Source: Saccharina japonica (taxonomy: Eukaryota; Sar; Phaeophyceae; Laminariales; Laminariaceae). From it: a stretch of 64,000 nt of DNA. This document shows positions 10,207 to 21,026 of this stretch, in pieces. The position numbers and the translations under genes are program-made. Location of the stretch: the NCBI GenBank assembly GCA_008828725.1, contig MEHQ01002348.1:28043-92042 (forward strand), read 5' to 3'. How positions within the stretch are numbered: position 1 is the first letter of the stretch; each line of letters begins with the position of its first letter. The notes beneath the pieces are model-generated. The model was not told the DNA's origin. It was given only the letters and a program-made list of their open reading frames with translations, and did not search any database.

Positions 10207-10966
10207 ACGAGCTGGTTCAGACATATCACCCAAAATTTCGTCAGTCACGAATGCCGCATGCAATAGCAACTCCAATGTCACATATTTGGTATCATACTGA
10301 CCGCCATGAACAGTGGAAGAGGGTGACGTCGCCAGTTTTTTGTTCAAGGACCTAGAACTGGCGCTACCGCCGAAAATGTGGCCCGGCCAATCACAGGCCT
10401 TCAAAGTGGTCAACAATAGTCAGGCGTTTCCGTAGGAAAACATGTTTTCCCCCCATTTTTTTTCTTCTGAACGAGCCGCTTCCAGGTGGTCTAAGGCATG
10501 TTTGTACAAAGTTTCACGCAAATATTCGAAAATCTGACTGCGTATGATCATATTAAGTCATATTTAACGCCCAAAATCGATTCTATACTAAAACTAAGTA
10601 ACTACGAGGCGACGCCTATTTTTGCACTTTTGACCGCATAAAAGTCCAAATGTCCACGCCGTTTTTTGGAGATAGACCCTGAAATTTGGTACACGTGTTT
10701 TATGTCGCCCTACCCGAGCCTTTTACGAATGGTTGTTTTTTTTTTTTTTTTTTCGCCGGAAATTTTGGATCTCTTAAGACCCAAATTTCCCAAAAAAAAT
10801 ACAAAACAAGCAATATCTGACGGAAAAAAAAAAAAAAAAAAAATCATCCGTTAAAGTCTCGGGTAGGGCGCATAAAACACGTGTGCCAAATTTCAGGGTC
10901 TAACTAAAAAAAACGGCGTGGACATTCGCCACTGAATGAATTTTGGGTGATATGCGCTGAACCAGC
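10207..10966. mobile_element. Foldback element, about 760 bp
   Basis: The outer inverted repeats AGCTGGTTCAGACATATCAC CCAAAATT and AATTTTGGGTGATATGCGCT GAACCAGCT define the ends. A second, about 75-base inverted pair lies inside (10644-10720 with TCCACGCCGTTTTTTGGAGA, and 10846-10925). T18 and A19 runs flank the loop at 10736-10753 and 10826-10844. No transposase. Confidence 0.65.
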
Positions 10967-10967
10967 T

Positions 10968-10975
10968 GGTTGTGG

Positions 10976-11009
<34 letters not shown>

Positions 11010-11010
11010 C
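10968..11010 (+). repeat. (TTG)n microsatellite
   Basis: Pure GTT triplets at the edge of the foldback element. Confidence 0.9.
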
Positions 11011-11126
11011 TTCACATTAAAAACCGTGCCGGTCTCTCTATCCAGTACCTCCATCTGTCCGTACTAATCCAACACTTGACACGGTCGATTCCCGTGGTCA
11101 CAGGCTAACTTACCCAAAAAAGGTAT
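11006..11126 (-). repeat. Repeat shared with 21296-21420 (opposite orientation)
   Basis: CTTCACATTAAAAACCGTGC, TCTCTCTATCCAGTACCTCC, CTTGACACGGTCGATTCCCG and AACTTACCCAAAAAAGG are the reverse complement of 21303-21420. Adjacent (TTG)n and TG-rich tracts differ, so this is a dispersed element of unknown type. Confidence 0.55.
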
Positions 11127-11453
11127 ACTGAAATAAAAGTGGAACCCGAAGGGTCCGCAAAGCGATCAAAGCCAGTCAAAAACTGTATGTACCAGGTATT
11201 ATTTATCTCGGCGTGTACTGCTTGTTGCATGGCTCATTTTTTTTTTTTTTTTTGTACCCGACCAAATTCGCTGTGGCACCTCGCAGAGGACGAAGAGGAG
11301 GAGATGGAGGAGATGCTGCAGGAAGGGCCAGCGGGAAAGGAATGGGGTGGGCCGACGAGGGGGGGTGTCCTGGGCGAGCCCACGAGGTTCGGCGACTGGG
11401 AGCGCAAGGGGAGATGCTCGGACTTCTGAGCCCGTCTCCGGCACGGCATATGG

Positions 11454-11590
11454 CGCAGCACACCGCAGCACAGCGCAGCACAGCGCAGCACAGCGCAGCA
11501 CAGCGCAGCACAGCGCAGCACAGCGCAGCACGGTGCAGCGCAGCGCGGTGCAGCGCAGCACTGCAGAGCACGGCGCAGCGCAGCAGAGTA
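11454..11590 (+). repeat. GCAGCACAGC decamer array
   Basis: About ten units of a 10-base GCAGCACAGC repeat with a degenerate GTGCAGCGCAGC end. A 10-base unit keeps frames open on both strands (Cys/Ala- or Ser/Gln-rich); not a gene. Confidence 0.85.
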
Positions 11591-12720
11591 CGGGACACGG
11601 GCAGATATTTCGAGGTTACTGCTGGTCAAATATTATACATATATACGTAGGAGGCCGTGGTTTGCCGGTTTTTTTTTACGGCAGAGCACACGGGACACGG
11701 ACAGAACGACAAGGTTGCTGGAGCACGGGGACACGGACAGAATGACGAAGGTTGCTGCGGGTCAAATATGATACGTACATAGGAAGCCGTGGTTTGACGT
11801 TGTTTTACTGGCCGTCCCTACTATTAATACCTACCCTACAAAAACTACCGGTACCAGGTATAAATAGTATGGTGAGCCCCTTAAGGCATGCGGCTTATTA
11901 GGACCGCAGTCCCGTTGTGGAGACAAACCACCTGGAATTAGTGTAAGGATTTTTTTTGTGTCTGTTGAGAGTGCAGTACTAAAAAGGATTAAGGCGACGT
12001 TTGCCGGTCAAGTATTCTATAGTAAAAGAGACCGCGTTTTTTTTTTGCTCCCTCGCTTGACTGACGGTGTGGTCTGCATTAAAAATCTACCACTATGTAC
12101 CTATTAATAGCTATAAGCAACTGTTTGTACATTAAAATTCAATACAAACGTTGATTATGTTTCGGGACATATTTTGGGACACAGTGGTAGCATAGCTAGG
12201 CGGCATGGCAAGCTTTCCAGGCAAAAAATGCTATACCAGCTCTGGCCGGCCGACAACAGGTTCCCCTTTTTGATGTCCACGCCAGAGTCTATTCACGGTC
12301 AGACAAAAATGCCAAAGGCACGTACCGTAGCGGGGAGGGAGGGCGGGAGGGGGGGAGGGGGGGGAAATAGTCTACTTGAGTGACCCCGGGTCTGGGTTAC
12401 TGCGGCTAAAGAGGAAGAGAGAAAAAAATAAGGGCGAAGATAATAAATGGGATGGAAGCCGCGGTTTGACGCCTTGACTGACCGCTCCCCTACACTTAAA
12501 CTAGTACGTTAAGGCAGAATGACGAGGTTGTCGGGTCAAAGCTGCTACGTAGGACACCGCGATTTGACACCTTGACTGACGGCTTATCCCCACTAAAACT
12601 AGTATACGAAGTATCAAGCCAGCGTGGCAAGAATACCGGTCAAATATTCTACGAGACCGCAATTTGACGTGTTGGGGGTTGACGTCTGGACTGGCCGCTC
12701 ACCTACACTAAAACGAAGTA
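11590..12720 (+). repeat. Irregular tandem array of a 'GGTCAAATAT ... CCGTGGTTTGACG' unit
   Basis: About seven copies of a loose unit: GACGAGGTTGCTG/CGGGTCAAA, TATxxTACGTAGGA, (A/G)CCGxGGTTTGACG, CTGACxGCTxxCCTACACT AAAAC. Copies near 11600, 11760, 12000, 12460, 12520, 12610 and 12660. A SINE-T fragment and G-rich stretch interrupt it at 12313-12452. Confidence 0.6.
12313..12452 (+). mobile_element. SINE-T, 5'-truncated and diverged
   Basis: Carries the body landmarks GGCACGTACCGTAGCGGGGAGG, split here by a G-rich expansion (GGGAGGGGGGAGG), then CCCCGGGTCTGGGTTAC and GCGAAGATAATAAATGGGATGG at the 3' end. The tRNA-like head is missing and there is no A-tail. Confidence 0.6.
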
Positions 12721-13275
12721 GTCCGTTAAGGCCGAGAGGCAGCCCTTGACGCGCCCTCAAAAGGCCGGTGGCTTGATTGACAGCTGATGGGGCACATGTT
12801 TGCTGCTGGTCGGTGCCCCGTTGCCGGCAGCAGCCTGATGGAGGAGGACCTGTCGACATGTTTTTTTCACCCATTGGTGTGAACCTCTCGGGGCTATGGG
12901 AGAATTCGTAGCCCAAAGTACCGCCGCACGCGCCCCGCTCGTGACTGGCCTCTGTCAGAGGCTTTACGCGTGACCCGAAAGGTAGGCAGGGAGGGGGGGT
13001 ACGGGACACAGACTCGGGGGTAGAAAACTCACCGCGTAGAGTAGATACCCGTGTTCCACTCTCTCTCTCCTCCGCGCTCTCGCAGTCGCCACGCTGCTCG
13101 CTTGCTGCGAAGGGTGTTTACATAGGTGTTCGAGGACGCCCGAGGGTTTTTGGGTGGTCACGTTGTGCACCTATCCCCTGGTTGGGATTGTTGCCGTTGT
13201 GGTTGTTGTTGTCTTCTCTTGTTCTTCTTCTTCCGCCTCGGTCTTCGTTTCTGGGGGAGCGTGTAAAAGCGGCAG
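12721..13275. other. Single-copy-looking GC-rich segment, no gene assigned
   Basis: Several half-length open frames on both strands, a good donor-like AAAG|GTAGGC at 12981, and a CTCTCTCTCC stretch at 13060, but no frame could be linked to splice signals on both sides. Confidence 0.3.
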
Positions 13276-13279
13276 CAGC

Positions 13280-13356
<77 letters not shown>

Positions 13357-13357
13357 C
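13276..13357 (+). repeat. (AAC)n microsatellite
   Basis: Twenty-seven or so pure triplets. Confidence 0.95.
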
Positions 13358-13697
13358 GGCAGCAGCAGTCACCCGTTTTTTTTTTTGCGGCATCGAAATT
13401 TGTCAGGTGTGCTTCAACTTTTGTGTGGAAAATGCATGAGCCGCGCGCGATAAACAATGTGCGGCGTGATTTTCAGAGACACCCAGCCTACAAATAGGAG
13501 CAACAAGAGTAACAGCAGCAGCAGCAGTATAGTAGGGGTGGTGGTCAGCTGGTATATGTTGTGGTATGTGTGACTATCGATGTATTCATAGTGTTGCCGA
13601 TGAACTGGATGTGTTGCATATTGTATGTGCATCATCGTAATTCCTTTTTGGGGGGGGGGCACGCGCATGTAAAAAACCCTGTGCTTATTAAGAGTTG

Positions 13698-13745
13698 CAC
13701 CCCAATTTTTTGGGGGGATAACTACTTGGAATTAGTGTCATTTTT
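13698..13745 (-). mobile_element. MITE-C fragment
   Basis: TTGGGGGGATAACTACTTGG AATTAGTGTCA matches the MITE-C core in reverse. Confidence 0.5.
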
Positions 13746-13833
13746 GTCTTTGCCGTATTACGGGAGGAGCCATTCATAAAAAGTACTATCATAACCCCCA
13801 ATGGACGCAAAATCTTTAAATAACCCCCCACCA

Positions 13834-14083
13834 GACGCGTGCTACGGTAGAGGTAGCACTTTTTGGCTGAATCGTTTTCTGAACGGTCGGGCTCCTTAAG
13901 CCATATTCGTCGGACTTTGATTGTTGTGACGAATAATGCTTCCAGCGTATACTTTCGGTCAGGATATTTATCATCCGGCAGCACTTTTATTTTCCTCCAA
14001 AATCATTTTTTCGGTGAGGTATGACGCTCCTTGAGTGAGAAGCTCAGAAAAAAACATGGTGCACCTCTATCGTAGCATGTGTC
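13834..14083 (-). mobile_element. MITE-B copy, complete
   Basis: About 250 bp bounded by inverted ends ACGCGTGCTACGGTAGAGGT and CACCTCTATCGTAGCATG. Internal landmarks are GGCTGAATCGTTTTCTGAAC, GGGCTCCTTAAGCC, TTTCGGTGAGGTATGACGC. This copy has the TTAA site unoccupied. Confidence 0.8.
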
Positions 14084-14289
14084 TACAGTATGTTTACACA
14101 ACCATAGTTGGTTCTGATTTATTTGTTCCCCCGTAATAGTATTGTTTTAATGAATGGGTTAAGCGCCGCCTCTGTTGCTTCGTAGCAGCTTCAGCTTCGG
14201 GTGTGTTGCTTCGCAGGTTTCCTACGTACCCCGCGACGGCCACATGCTCTTGTCGACCCGGTTTTTTATTTTGATGTTTTTGACGTTGG

Positions 14290-14455
14290 CGGGGGGGGGG
14301 GCTGGTGGAGGGAGCGTTGTGGGGGGTGTACTTCGTAACCATGCATGGCCGTAGTCGTATGACCATTGGACCCCATTAAATAGCACACCCCTACAATGCC
14401 AGGACGGAGCACGTCGGGTTTTCACCGACCAGGCAGACACCGCTAGCACCAAGCT

Positions 14456-14513
<58 letters not shown>
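14290..14513 (-). mobile_element. SINE-C, antisense, flanked by a 57-base poly(G)
   Basis: From the G-run at 14290: GTGTACTTCGTAACCATGC, TGGCCGTAGTCGTATGACC, CAATGCCAGGACGGAGCACG, CCGACCAGGCAGACACC. It then abuts an uninterrupted G57 run at 14457-14513, which belongs to a second antisense poly(C) tail. This is the longest homopolymer in the window. Confidence 0.75.
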
Positions 14514-14514
<1 letters not shown>

Positions 14515-16027
14515 GTTTTCTACGCGTTTTTTTTTTAATATAATTGGAGGCTCACCCCTGCATGTACACCTACTCATACTGTACCAACACTCTGCACAAT
14601 AATGGAGTCCCCGTTTTATTTTCACATCAGAGGTACAAACGGAGATGATTTTTTCACGGCGTATATCAAAGTGGTAGTTTTTTTTTTCTAGATATAGATA
14701 AACTTGGGGGGGGGGGGGGGGGAAACAAACGACAGCCAGCTGTGAAATCGAGGATTGCGTCAAACCTCATCTTTGCGAGCTGCGTGCAGCGTGGGATACT
14801 TCGATCGCGCGAACTACGGGGTTACATACGAACACGATCGTAGAGGCTTCGGAAATACCTCGTCGAGTTCTTTCCGGAGATGTACGTATATATATATAGT
14901 ATATACCTGGTACGTGTTTGTGGGATAAATAAAATGTTTTAGGTAGGTTGTTCGTGGTATGATGGGGTATAATTAATTAATTTAGCGAACGAGGGAGAAG
15001 AATATCGCTATACGTTGGCAATTCCACATGCTTTTTTTCCTTGATTCACTTACGATCATTTTTTTTTTTTTTTTCCCCTCGCCTCAGTCTGTTACCACAG
15101 AATCAGGACGGACCCTGGGTATATATCAGATGTAGTAGTTGGATTATCGAAAGAACGGTTTAATGTGAAGACAACACACACACGCACAACACCTGCAAAG
15201 CGGATTCGGCCTTATCATGGCCTATGATACAATCCCGAGTAGACCCGAGGATTTAGTCGTGAGAAAGCGGGGTGTGCTTGCGAAGCGCAGCTATACGAAG
15301 CGTATAACCCAGTTTTTTTTTCATTTTATTTTTTATTTTATTGTTTTGACAGATAGACACACGCTCACTGAATTCTACAGCCTCAGATTGTATTCTCATA
15401 CGGGATGTATATCCTGCATGATGGGGGCATATAAAACCCGTAAAGTACGCGCGATCGAAGTATCACACTCAGCTACGAAGAAAAAATGAGTTTCGACGGA
15501 ATCCTCGATCTCTCAGCTGTTTTTTTTTTTTTTTTTTTATAAATATACATGCCTACGATACGTAGACATGTTTTTTTTTTCCAACCCGTTTAGAGCTGCA
15601 TGCACCCTCCCTCGTTTCGTGTACAAGAAAGTACTTGGAATCACAAGAGTGGGATTCAACATACACCCCCACGTTTCGAGTTTAACCTACTTGGAATTTG
15701 GTAGAACTTTCTGTAAGCTCCGCAGAGTCCGCCATGTTCACCATGTGTTACCGTATTTGGCCTAAGAAACCGCCCCGGGTGACATTGATTTTGGGTTTTT
15801 TTTTTTTTTTTATCACCTGGGGTGGTACATATAACTGCGGTGGGGTGTGGTTTCTTAGGCAAGGATCGTATCTTCGGCGAAATACGGGTGGTACTTGCGC
15901 AGTTGGGCGACTCTGCGAAGGGCTATACTCGTACTATGACCTTCCCCGTGACGTGTGTCCGTTGGGTGTTCCGTTTGAAATCCGTTGAGATAGACGCGGC
16001 TGACGCCTACTACGATAGAGGTACTAC
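14514..16027. other. Low-copy, AT-rich segment, no gene assigned
   Basis: Contains homopolymer T tracts (15060, 15522, 15797), a short inverted pair GGCCTAAGAAACCGCCCC / GGGGTGTGGTTTCTTAGGC at 15760-15860 (probable small foldback element), and scattered frames under 100 codons without recognisable domains. Confidence 0.4.
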
Positions 16028-16154
16028 GATTTGCGCATAGGTTCCCTTGGTTTCCGTGGTTTTCTGTTTTCGGGAATGTTATGAGTGATCAACGTTGAAG
16101 GTCATCATGCTGCACATTGTCGGATGGCAAAGATGACAATAATAATAATAATAG
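16028..16154 (+). mobile_element. LINE-B 3' end
   Basis: GCGCATAGGTTCCCTTGGTT, TTATGAGTGATCAACGTTG, CACATTGTCGGATGGCAAAG and (AAT)5. Confidence 0.75.
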
Positions 16155-16347
16155 AGGTATACCTTATTTTGGCTGAAATGGTTTCTGCATGATCGGGCTC
16201 CTTAACCCATTCAGAACTCCAAAAAAATGTCCTACACTGATTCCAAGTAGTGTGTCCCCAAATTCGTGCGACCAGTTCTTAAGGGGTTAACCCAAAATCG
16301 TCGATCTTTCATTATCGTGTTGCAATTTTGTTCACTGCTGCATGCTT
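16155..16347 (-). mobile_element. MITE-B fragment with MITE-C in its TTAA
   Basis: Left half AGAGGTATACCTTATTTTGG ... GGGCTCC, then TTAA, MITE-C (16206-16286), TTAA, then right half CCCAAAATCGTCGATCTTTC. A MITE-E left end at 16349 truncates it. Confidence 0.8.
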
Positions 16348-16348
16348 A

Positions 16349-16507
16349 GGGCCCGTATTAACGAACACAGCAAAAATTCAATTTGGAAAAAATAAAATTC
16401 AAATTCGCTCTTCATTGGTCAACACACGCTCCAGCACCAAATATTATGCCCCAAGATCCTAATCTTTGGTGCTGGTGCGTGTGTTGACCAATGAAAAGCG
16501 GATTTGA
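16349..16507. mobile_element. MITE-E copy, right end truncated by SINE-C
   Basis: GGGCCCGTATTAACGAACAC, TTCAATTTGGAAAAAATAAA, CACGCTCCAGCACCAAATAT, and its complement arm to CAATGAAAAGCGGATTTG. The terminal 50 bases are missing. Confidence 0.75.
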
Positions 16508-16508
16508 C

Positions 16509-16732
16509 TATGGTCATACGACTACGGCCATGCATGAAACGAGTACACCCCCCCCCCCCCTACACTTGGTGCAAGCATGTCTGCCTGGTTGTGAAAAACC
16601 ACAGTGCTCCGTCCCGGCATTGTAGGGAGCGAGGGTCTATGGTCATACGCTAGCCATGCACGATATGAGTTCACCCCCCCCTCATGGTCATACGACTACG
16701 CCGTGCACGACAATGAGTACCCCCCCATGCCA
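16509..16732 (+). mobile_element. Three successive SINE-C 3' ends
   Basis: TATGGTCATACGACTACGGC ... GAGTACACCCCCC ends at 16560; a longer copy runs 16565-16682 (GTCTGCCTGGTTGTGAAAAA ... GAGTTCACCCCCCC); a third, short copy 16683-16728 ends GAGTACCCCCCC. The first replaces the right arm of a MITE-E copy. Confidence 0.7.
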
Positions 16733-16812
16733 GCGAACTGTTGTACCTGCCACAAGAAGTCCACGTCTAAGGCTTAAAAATAGCAGCAGTGGAGCAAGAT
16801 GCAACATCGAAC

Positions 16813-16853
16813 AGCAGCAGCGCAGAGCAGAAGCAGAGCACAGCAGAAGCAGC

Positions 16854-16906
<53 letters not shown>

Positions 16907-17020
16907 CAGCACAGCAGCAGCAGCAGGGCAGCAGCACGGCAGCAGCAAAGCAGCAGCAGCAGCAGCACAGACGTAGATCAGACAGCAGCACAGCAACAGC
17001 AGCAGCAGCAGCAACAGCGG
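16813..17020 (+). repeat. (CAG)n array with interruptions, adjacent to the first gap
   Basis: AGCAGCAG runs broken by CGCAGC, CACAGC and AAGCAG. PolyQ/polyA/polyS frames cross it on both strands and continue through N; they are not supported as genes. Confidence 0.85.
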
Positions 17021-17065
17021 AAAACAAGCAGTACACGTACGACAAAACAAAAACACAACACAAAA

Positions 17066-17760
17066 NNNNNNNNNNNNNNNNNNNNNNNNNNNNNNNNNNN
17101 NNNNNNNNNNNNNNNNNNNNNNNNNNNNNNNNNNNNNNNNNNNNNNNNNNNNNNNNNNNNNNNNNNNNNNNNNNNNNNNNNNNNNNNNNNNNNNNNNNNN
17201 NNNNNNNNNNNNNNNNNNNNNNNNNNNNNNNNNNNNNNNNNNNNNNNNNNNNNNNNNNNNNNNNNNNNNNNNNNNNNNNNNNNNNNNNNNNNNNNNNNNN
17301 NNNNNNNNNNNNNNNNNNNNNNNNNNNNNNNNNNNNNNNNNNNNNNNNNNNNNNNNNNNNNNNNNNNNNNNNNNNNNNNNNNNNNNNNNNNNNNNNNNNN
17401 NNNNNNNNNNNNNNNNNNNNNNNNNNNNNNNNNNNNNNNNNNNNNNNNNNNNNNNNNNNNNNNNNNNNNNNNNNNNNNNNNNNNNNNNNNNNNNNNNNNN
17501 NNNNNNNNNNNNNNNNNNNNNNNNNNNNNNNNNNNNNNNNNNNNNNNNNNNNNNNNNNNNNNNNNNNNNNNNNNNNNNNNNNNNNNNNNNNNNNNNNNNN
17601 NNNNNNNNNNNNNNNNNNNNNNNNNNNNNNNNNNNNNNNNNNNNNNNNNNNNNNNNNNNNNNNNNNNNNNNNNNNNNNNNNNNNNNNNNNNNNNNNNNNN
17701 NNNNNNNNNNNNNNNNNNNNNNNNNNNNNNNNNNNNNNNNNNNNNNNNNNNNNNNNNNNN
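17066..17760. other. Assembly gap (695 N)
   Basis: The right edge is poly(G) of an antisense LINE-A tail. Confidence 1.
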
Positions 17761-17840
17761 GGGGGGGGGGCGTACTCATTCGTTGCTTGCGTTAGTAATT
17801 TGACCATTGACCACGCATCATTTTCGAGACGGAGCAAGGG
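17761..17840 (-). mobile_element. LINE-A tail, antisense, beside the assembly gap
   Basis: A G10 run directly at the gap edge is followed by CGTACTCATTCGTTGCTTGC, TTGACCATTGACCACGCATC and TTTCGAGACGGAGCA, the reverse complement of the LINE-A tail. The gap therefore ends in the poly(C) tail. Confidence 0.8.
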
Positions 17841-18675
17841 GGTTGCTCTATTGTGGCGGTGGTCTATGTTCAGAGTGCTAAGGTACTTGGTGCAGGGATA
17901 TTTGTGTAACGTCCACAGAGGAAATATGCGTGTTTCTCTGTGGAGCACTTGGCGGTTTGGGGCGATTTCTATCGCCCCACTTTATGTTTTCTCCATGTTT
18001 CTCCCCCTTTCTTCTGTGTACGAAGTTAATATATATACAACCGCGGAACTTCTACTTCTTTCCCCGCCCCAACGTATCCCACCAGGGGTCACTTGAACAG
18101 TCTACTCGTAGAGAGGTTCGTCTATAACGAGGTGTGCGCGCGTTTTTTATTGGTCTGGGTAATTTTCTCTTTGTCTTTTTTTCTTGCACGGGTAAGTCTA
18201 TCGCGTGTATATCCCTCGTAGTCTACAGTGTATATGTATCTTGTAGTACTGTAGTACCCGTAGTATGGTTTGATTAAGATGTTGTGTGTCCCTTAATTGG
18301 CAAAATAGTATTCAGGGATGATTGATGATTGATTGTGATAGTAGGTATGAAACATTATATATATATGTGAATGGTTTGATTGAAAAAAAAATGGGATAAC
18401 ATAATAATAAAGAATCCACGCTACGACTACCTTCAAGCCATTAACTAATCCATTTAATCCACCCCTACTACCTCGCACAACGTTCGACTACTTTATTGTA
18501 TACGAAAGGGGGGCATCGTGTGCTCTAATCCACACTACTATTACTCGTCACTCAAGTCGTAAAACCCCCTTATTTTTAGCACTCCAGAGAGAGGAAAATG
18601 TTGACGATAAAATTTGAGGACAAAAAAATGGACGACTTCCAACGACGTACACACTTCATGATTGCCGGATGATAC
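17841..18675. other. AT-rich low-copy segment, no gene seen
   Basis: Short frames only (for example 17930-18127). Nothing recognised; flanked by MITE-B copies on the right. Confidence 0.4.
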
Positions 18676-18905
18676 GAATGCTACGATAGAGGTGCGCCCT
18701 GTTTCTTCTGAGCTCCTAACTTGAGGAGCTCCATACTAATAGTAAGCCACCTGCCTTTGGAGGAAAATAAAAGTGCTACCCGATGAAGCAATGCCATTGA
18801 CCTGAGTCTAGTGTGAAAAATATTACAACGAGTTTGGACCAAGGAGCCCGATCATTCCGAAAAATTTCAGCCAGAAAGTGCTACGAACCTCTATCGAATG
18901 CGGAT
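18676..18905 (+). mobile_element. MITE-B copy, diverged
   Basis: TGCTACGATAGAGGTGCGCC, GGAGGAAAATAAAAGTGCTA, AAGGAGCCCGATCATTCCG, and end GCTACGAACCTCTATCG. Confidence 0.75.
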
Positions 18906-19030
18906 TTCCGAGTTACAATGCTTGTCAAGGCACCGTACATTGTAGGGCACGGACAGCGCAACCAGTATCCTACACCCGCAATCCTAGACGCTCACGCTTA
19001 CTGGTGGAAGACGGTTGATAACACTAAAAG

Positions 19031-19880
19031 GCGCGTGCTACGACAGAGGTGTACCTTTTTTTTTGGCTGAAACGTTTTCTGGTCAACAGGGGGGTCCTTA
19101 ACCCTTCCAGAACTGCAAAAACTGATCCCACACTAATTCCAAGTAGTTTGTCCCCAAAAGCGGGGGACCAGTTCTAAAGGGGGACGCATGCTACGATAGA
19201 GGTGCACCATGATTTTTCTGAGGCTACTTACTCACTTGAGGAGCGTCATACCTCACCGAAAATTTCTTTTAGAAGAAAGTAAATAAGCTGCCGGATGCGA
19301 AATCTCATGATCGCAGTGTAGTTAGAAACATGATTCGTCACAAAAATGAAAAAACGACGAATTTGGGTTAAGGAGCCCGATCGTTCAGAAAACGATTCAG
19401 CCAAAAAGTGCTACCTCTACCGTAGCACTAGTCAGTGGGTTAACCCAAAATCGCCTGGCTTTTACTCTTGTGTTGAAAATACGTTTCCGAACGTACTTGC
19501 TGTAGGTTGTGAAATTGGCCATCGGCCATCCGTGTTATATTCCTCCAAAAACCGCTTTTTCGGTGAGGTGTGTGGAGCTCTTCAAGTAAGGAGCTCGGAA
19601 ACAACATGGCGCACCTCTGACACATAGTACGATAGAGGCGCATCATGTTTTTTTTTTCCGAGCTTCTCGACTTAAAGGAGCGTCATACCATCACCGAAAA
19701 AATGTTTTTAGGAGGAAAATAAAAAGTGCTGCCCGGAAGAGAAACATCCTCTGACCGAAGTATACTCTGAAATATTGTTCGTCACAAAAATGAAAAAACG
19801 ACGAATTTGGGTTAAGGAGCCCGATCGTTCAGAAAACGATTCAGCCAAAATAAGGTATACCTCCTCCATCGTAGCACGCG
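19031..19880. mobile_element. Nested cluster of three MITE-B copies and a MITE-C
   Basis: A minus-oriented copy starts at 19031 (GCGTGCTACGACAGAGGTG) and is cut at its TTAA (19098-19101). There follow a MITE-C (to 19183) and a complete plus-oriented MITE-B (19187-19432); the first copy resumes at 19438 (GGTTAACCCAAAATCGCC) to about 19620. A third, complete plus copy runs 19624-19880. All carry the CGAATTTGGGTTAAGGAGCC core or its complement. Confidence 0.75.
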
Positions 19881-19994
19881 TCCTCCACCGTAGCATGCGT
19901 CAAACTCATCATTGGTTTGGTCGCTGTATATATCTATATCTCGGGGGTCCTGGAATTGATTGCACCCCCCCCCCCCCCCCCCCAAATACCCATT

Positions 19995-20277
19995 GCTGCC
20001 CCTGGAAGTGGTCACACCAGAAACCAAAGCGATCCACCGGAAGCTGTCGTCCATATGCAAGTCCGCCTCACAGGCGGGGTTTCTTATAGCAGGACGCAGC
20101 TCACCCTCCATGCCACTCGCCGAGATACCTCACGTTTCGCTTCGCGCTTGGTGCTAGCAAATGCCTGCCTGGTTGGTGAAAACCCATCGTGCTCCGTCCC
20201 GGCATTGTGGGGATGCGAGGGTCTATGGTCATACGGCGACTACGCCCATGCATGAAAATGGAGCACCCCCCCCCCCT
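19995..20277 (+). mobile_element. SINE-C, about 280 bp, best preserved copy
   Basis: Starts GCTGCCCCTGGAAGTGGTCA, then GAAGCTGTCGTCCATATGC, AAGTCCGCCTCACAGGCGG, GCAGCTCACCCTCCATGCC, CTTCGCGCTTGGTGC, CATGCATGAAAATGGAGCAC and poly(C). No coding capacity and no clear tRNA, 5S or 7SL similarity. A C22 run of an upstream tail lies at 19962-19983. Confidence 0.8.
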
Positions 20278-20327
20278 AAAACACACCTACTTATGACGCG
20301 TGGTGAGGCATGCTACGATGTGGTGAG

Positions 20328-20866
20328 GCATGCTACGATAGAGACGCACCCTGTTTTTTCTGAGCTCCTCGCTTAAGGAGCGTCATACCTCACCGAAAAA
20401 CTGGTTTTGGAGGAAAATAAAAGTGCTGCCGGATGCGAAATCTCATGACCGAAGTGTGCTCTGGAACACTATTCGTCGCAAAAAAGAAAAAAACGACGAA
20501 TTTGGGTTATAAGAAGCCCGATCGTTCAGAAAACGATTCAGCCCAAAAATGCTACCTCTACCGTAGCACGCGTCTGGGTGTGATAGAGGTAGAGGTATAC
20601 CGTTATTTGTTGGAAATGTTTTCCGAAATGATCGGGCTCCTTAACCCAAATTCGTCGGACTTTTTTTTTTTTCATGAGTTGCAATTTATTGATCGTTGTA
20701 TACTTACAGTAGGTAGGCCACGGTATGTATTGGTCATCGGCTAAATAGCACATTTGTTTTCCTCCAAAATCACGTTTTGACTCACTATTAGTATAGAGCT
20801 CCTCAAGTGACTGATCACCCACGGAAAAAAAAAAACATGGCCTGTATGCAGGTGCACCTCTGCCCT
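20328..20866. mobile_element. Two MITE-B copies in inverted orientation
   Basis: Plus copy 20328-20572 (GCTACGATAGAGACGCACCC ... CTCTACCGTAGCACGCGTC). Minus copy 20580-20866 (ATAGAGGTAGAGGTATACCG ... GCAGGTGCACCTCTGCC). They form a long imperfect palindrome around 20576. Confidence 0.75.
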
Positions 20867-20869
20867 TAA

Positions 20870-21026
20870 GATGGTCAGCATGCGTCAGTGTGGATATGAG
20901 GAGAATTTGTTGGAGGAGATTGGTGGTATTCGACGAATTGTGTCAGCTTTTTCATTTCATTCTGAAGGAATAGTGCCCTGTATTGTGGATAAATCTTGGC
21001 GGGAAGCAGACATAGAATTGTGTTAG
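20870..21026 (+). pseudogene. LINE-B ORF, C-terminal remnant
   Basis: The frame reads CGYEENLLEEIGG and ends VPCIVDKSWREADIELC before TAG at 21024-21026. The VDKSWRE-ADIE end recurs in antisense copies at about 24100, 26120 and 30170 (for example KWSIVDKSWREADIEGC at 30170). It is therefore the conserved C-terminus of a LINE polyprotein. No RT motifs are present in this short piece. Confidence 0.6.

Noticed and set aside
11199..11745. Cys/Ala- and Ser/Gln-rich frames of about 130 codons
   Set aside because: Translation of the GCAGCACAGC decamer array; open on both strands.
16688..18096. Open frames of over 300 codons crossing the first gap
   Set aside because: They consist of CAG-repeat translation plus N; the gap length is not evidence for coding.
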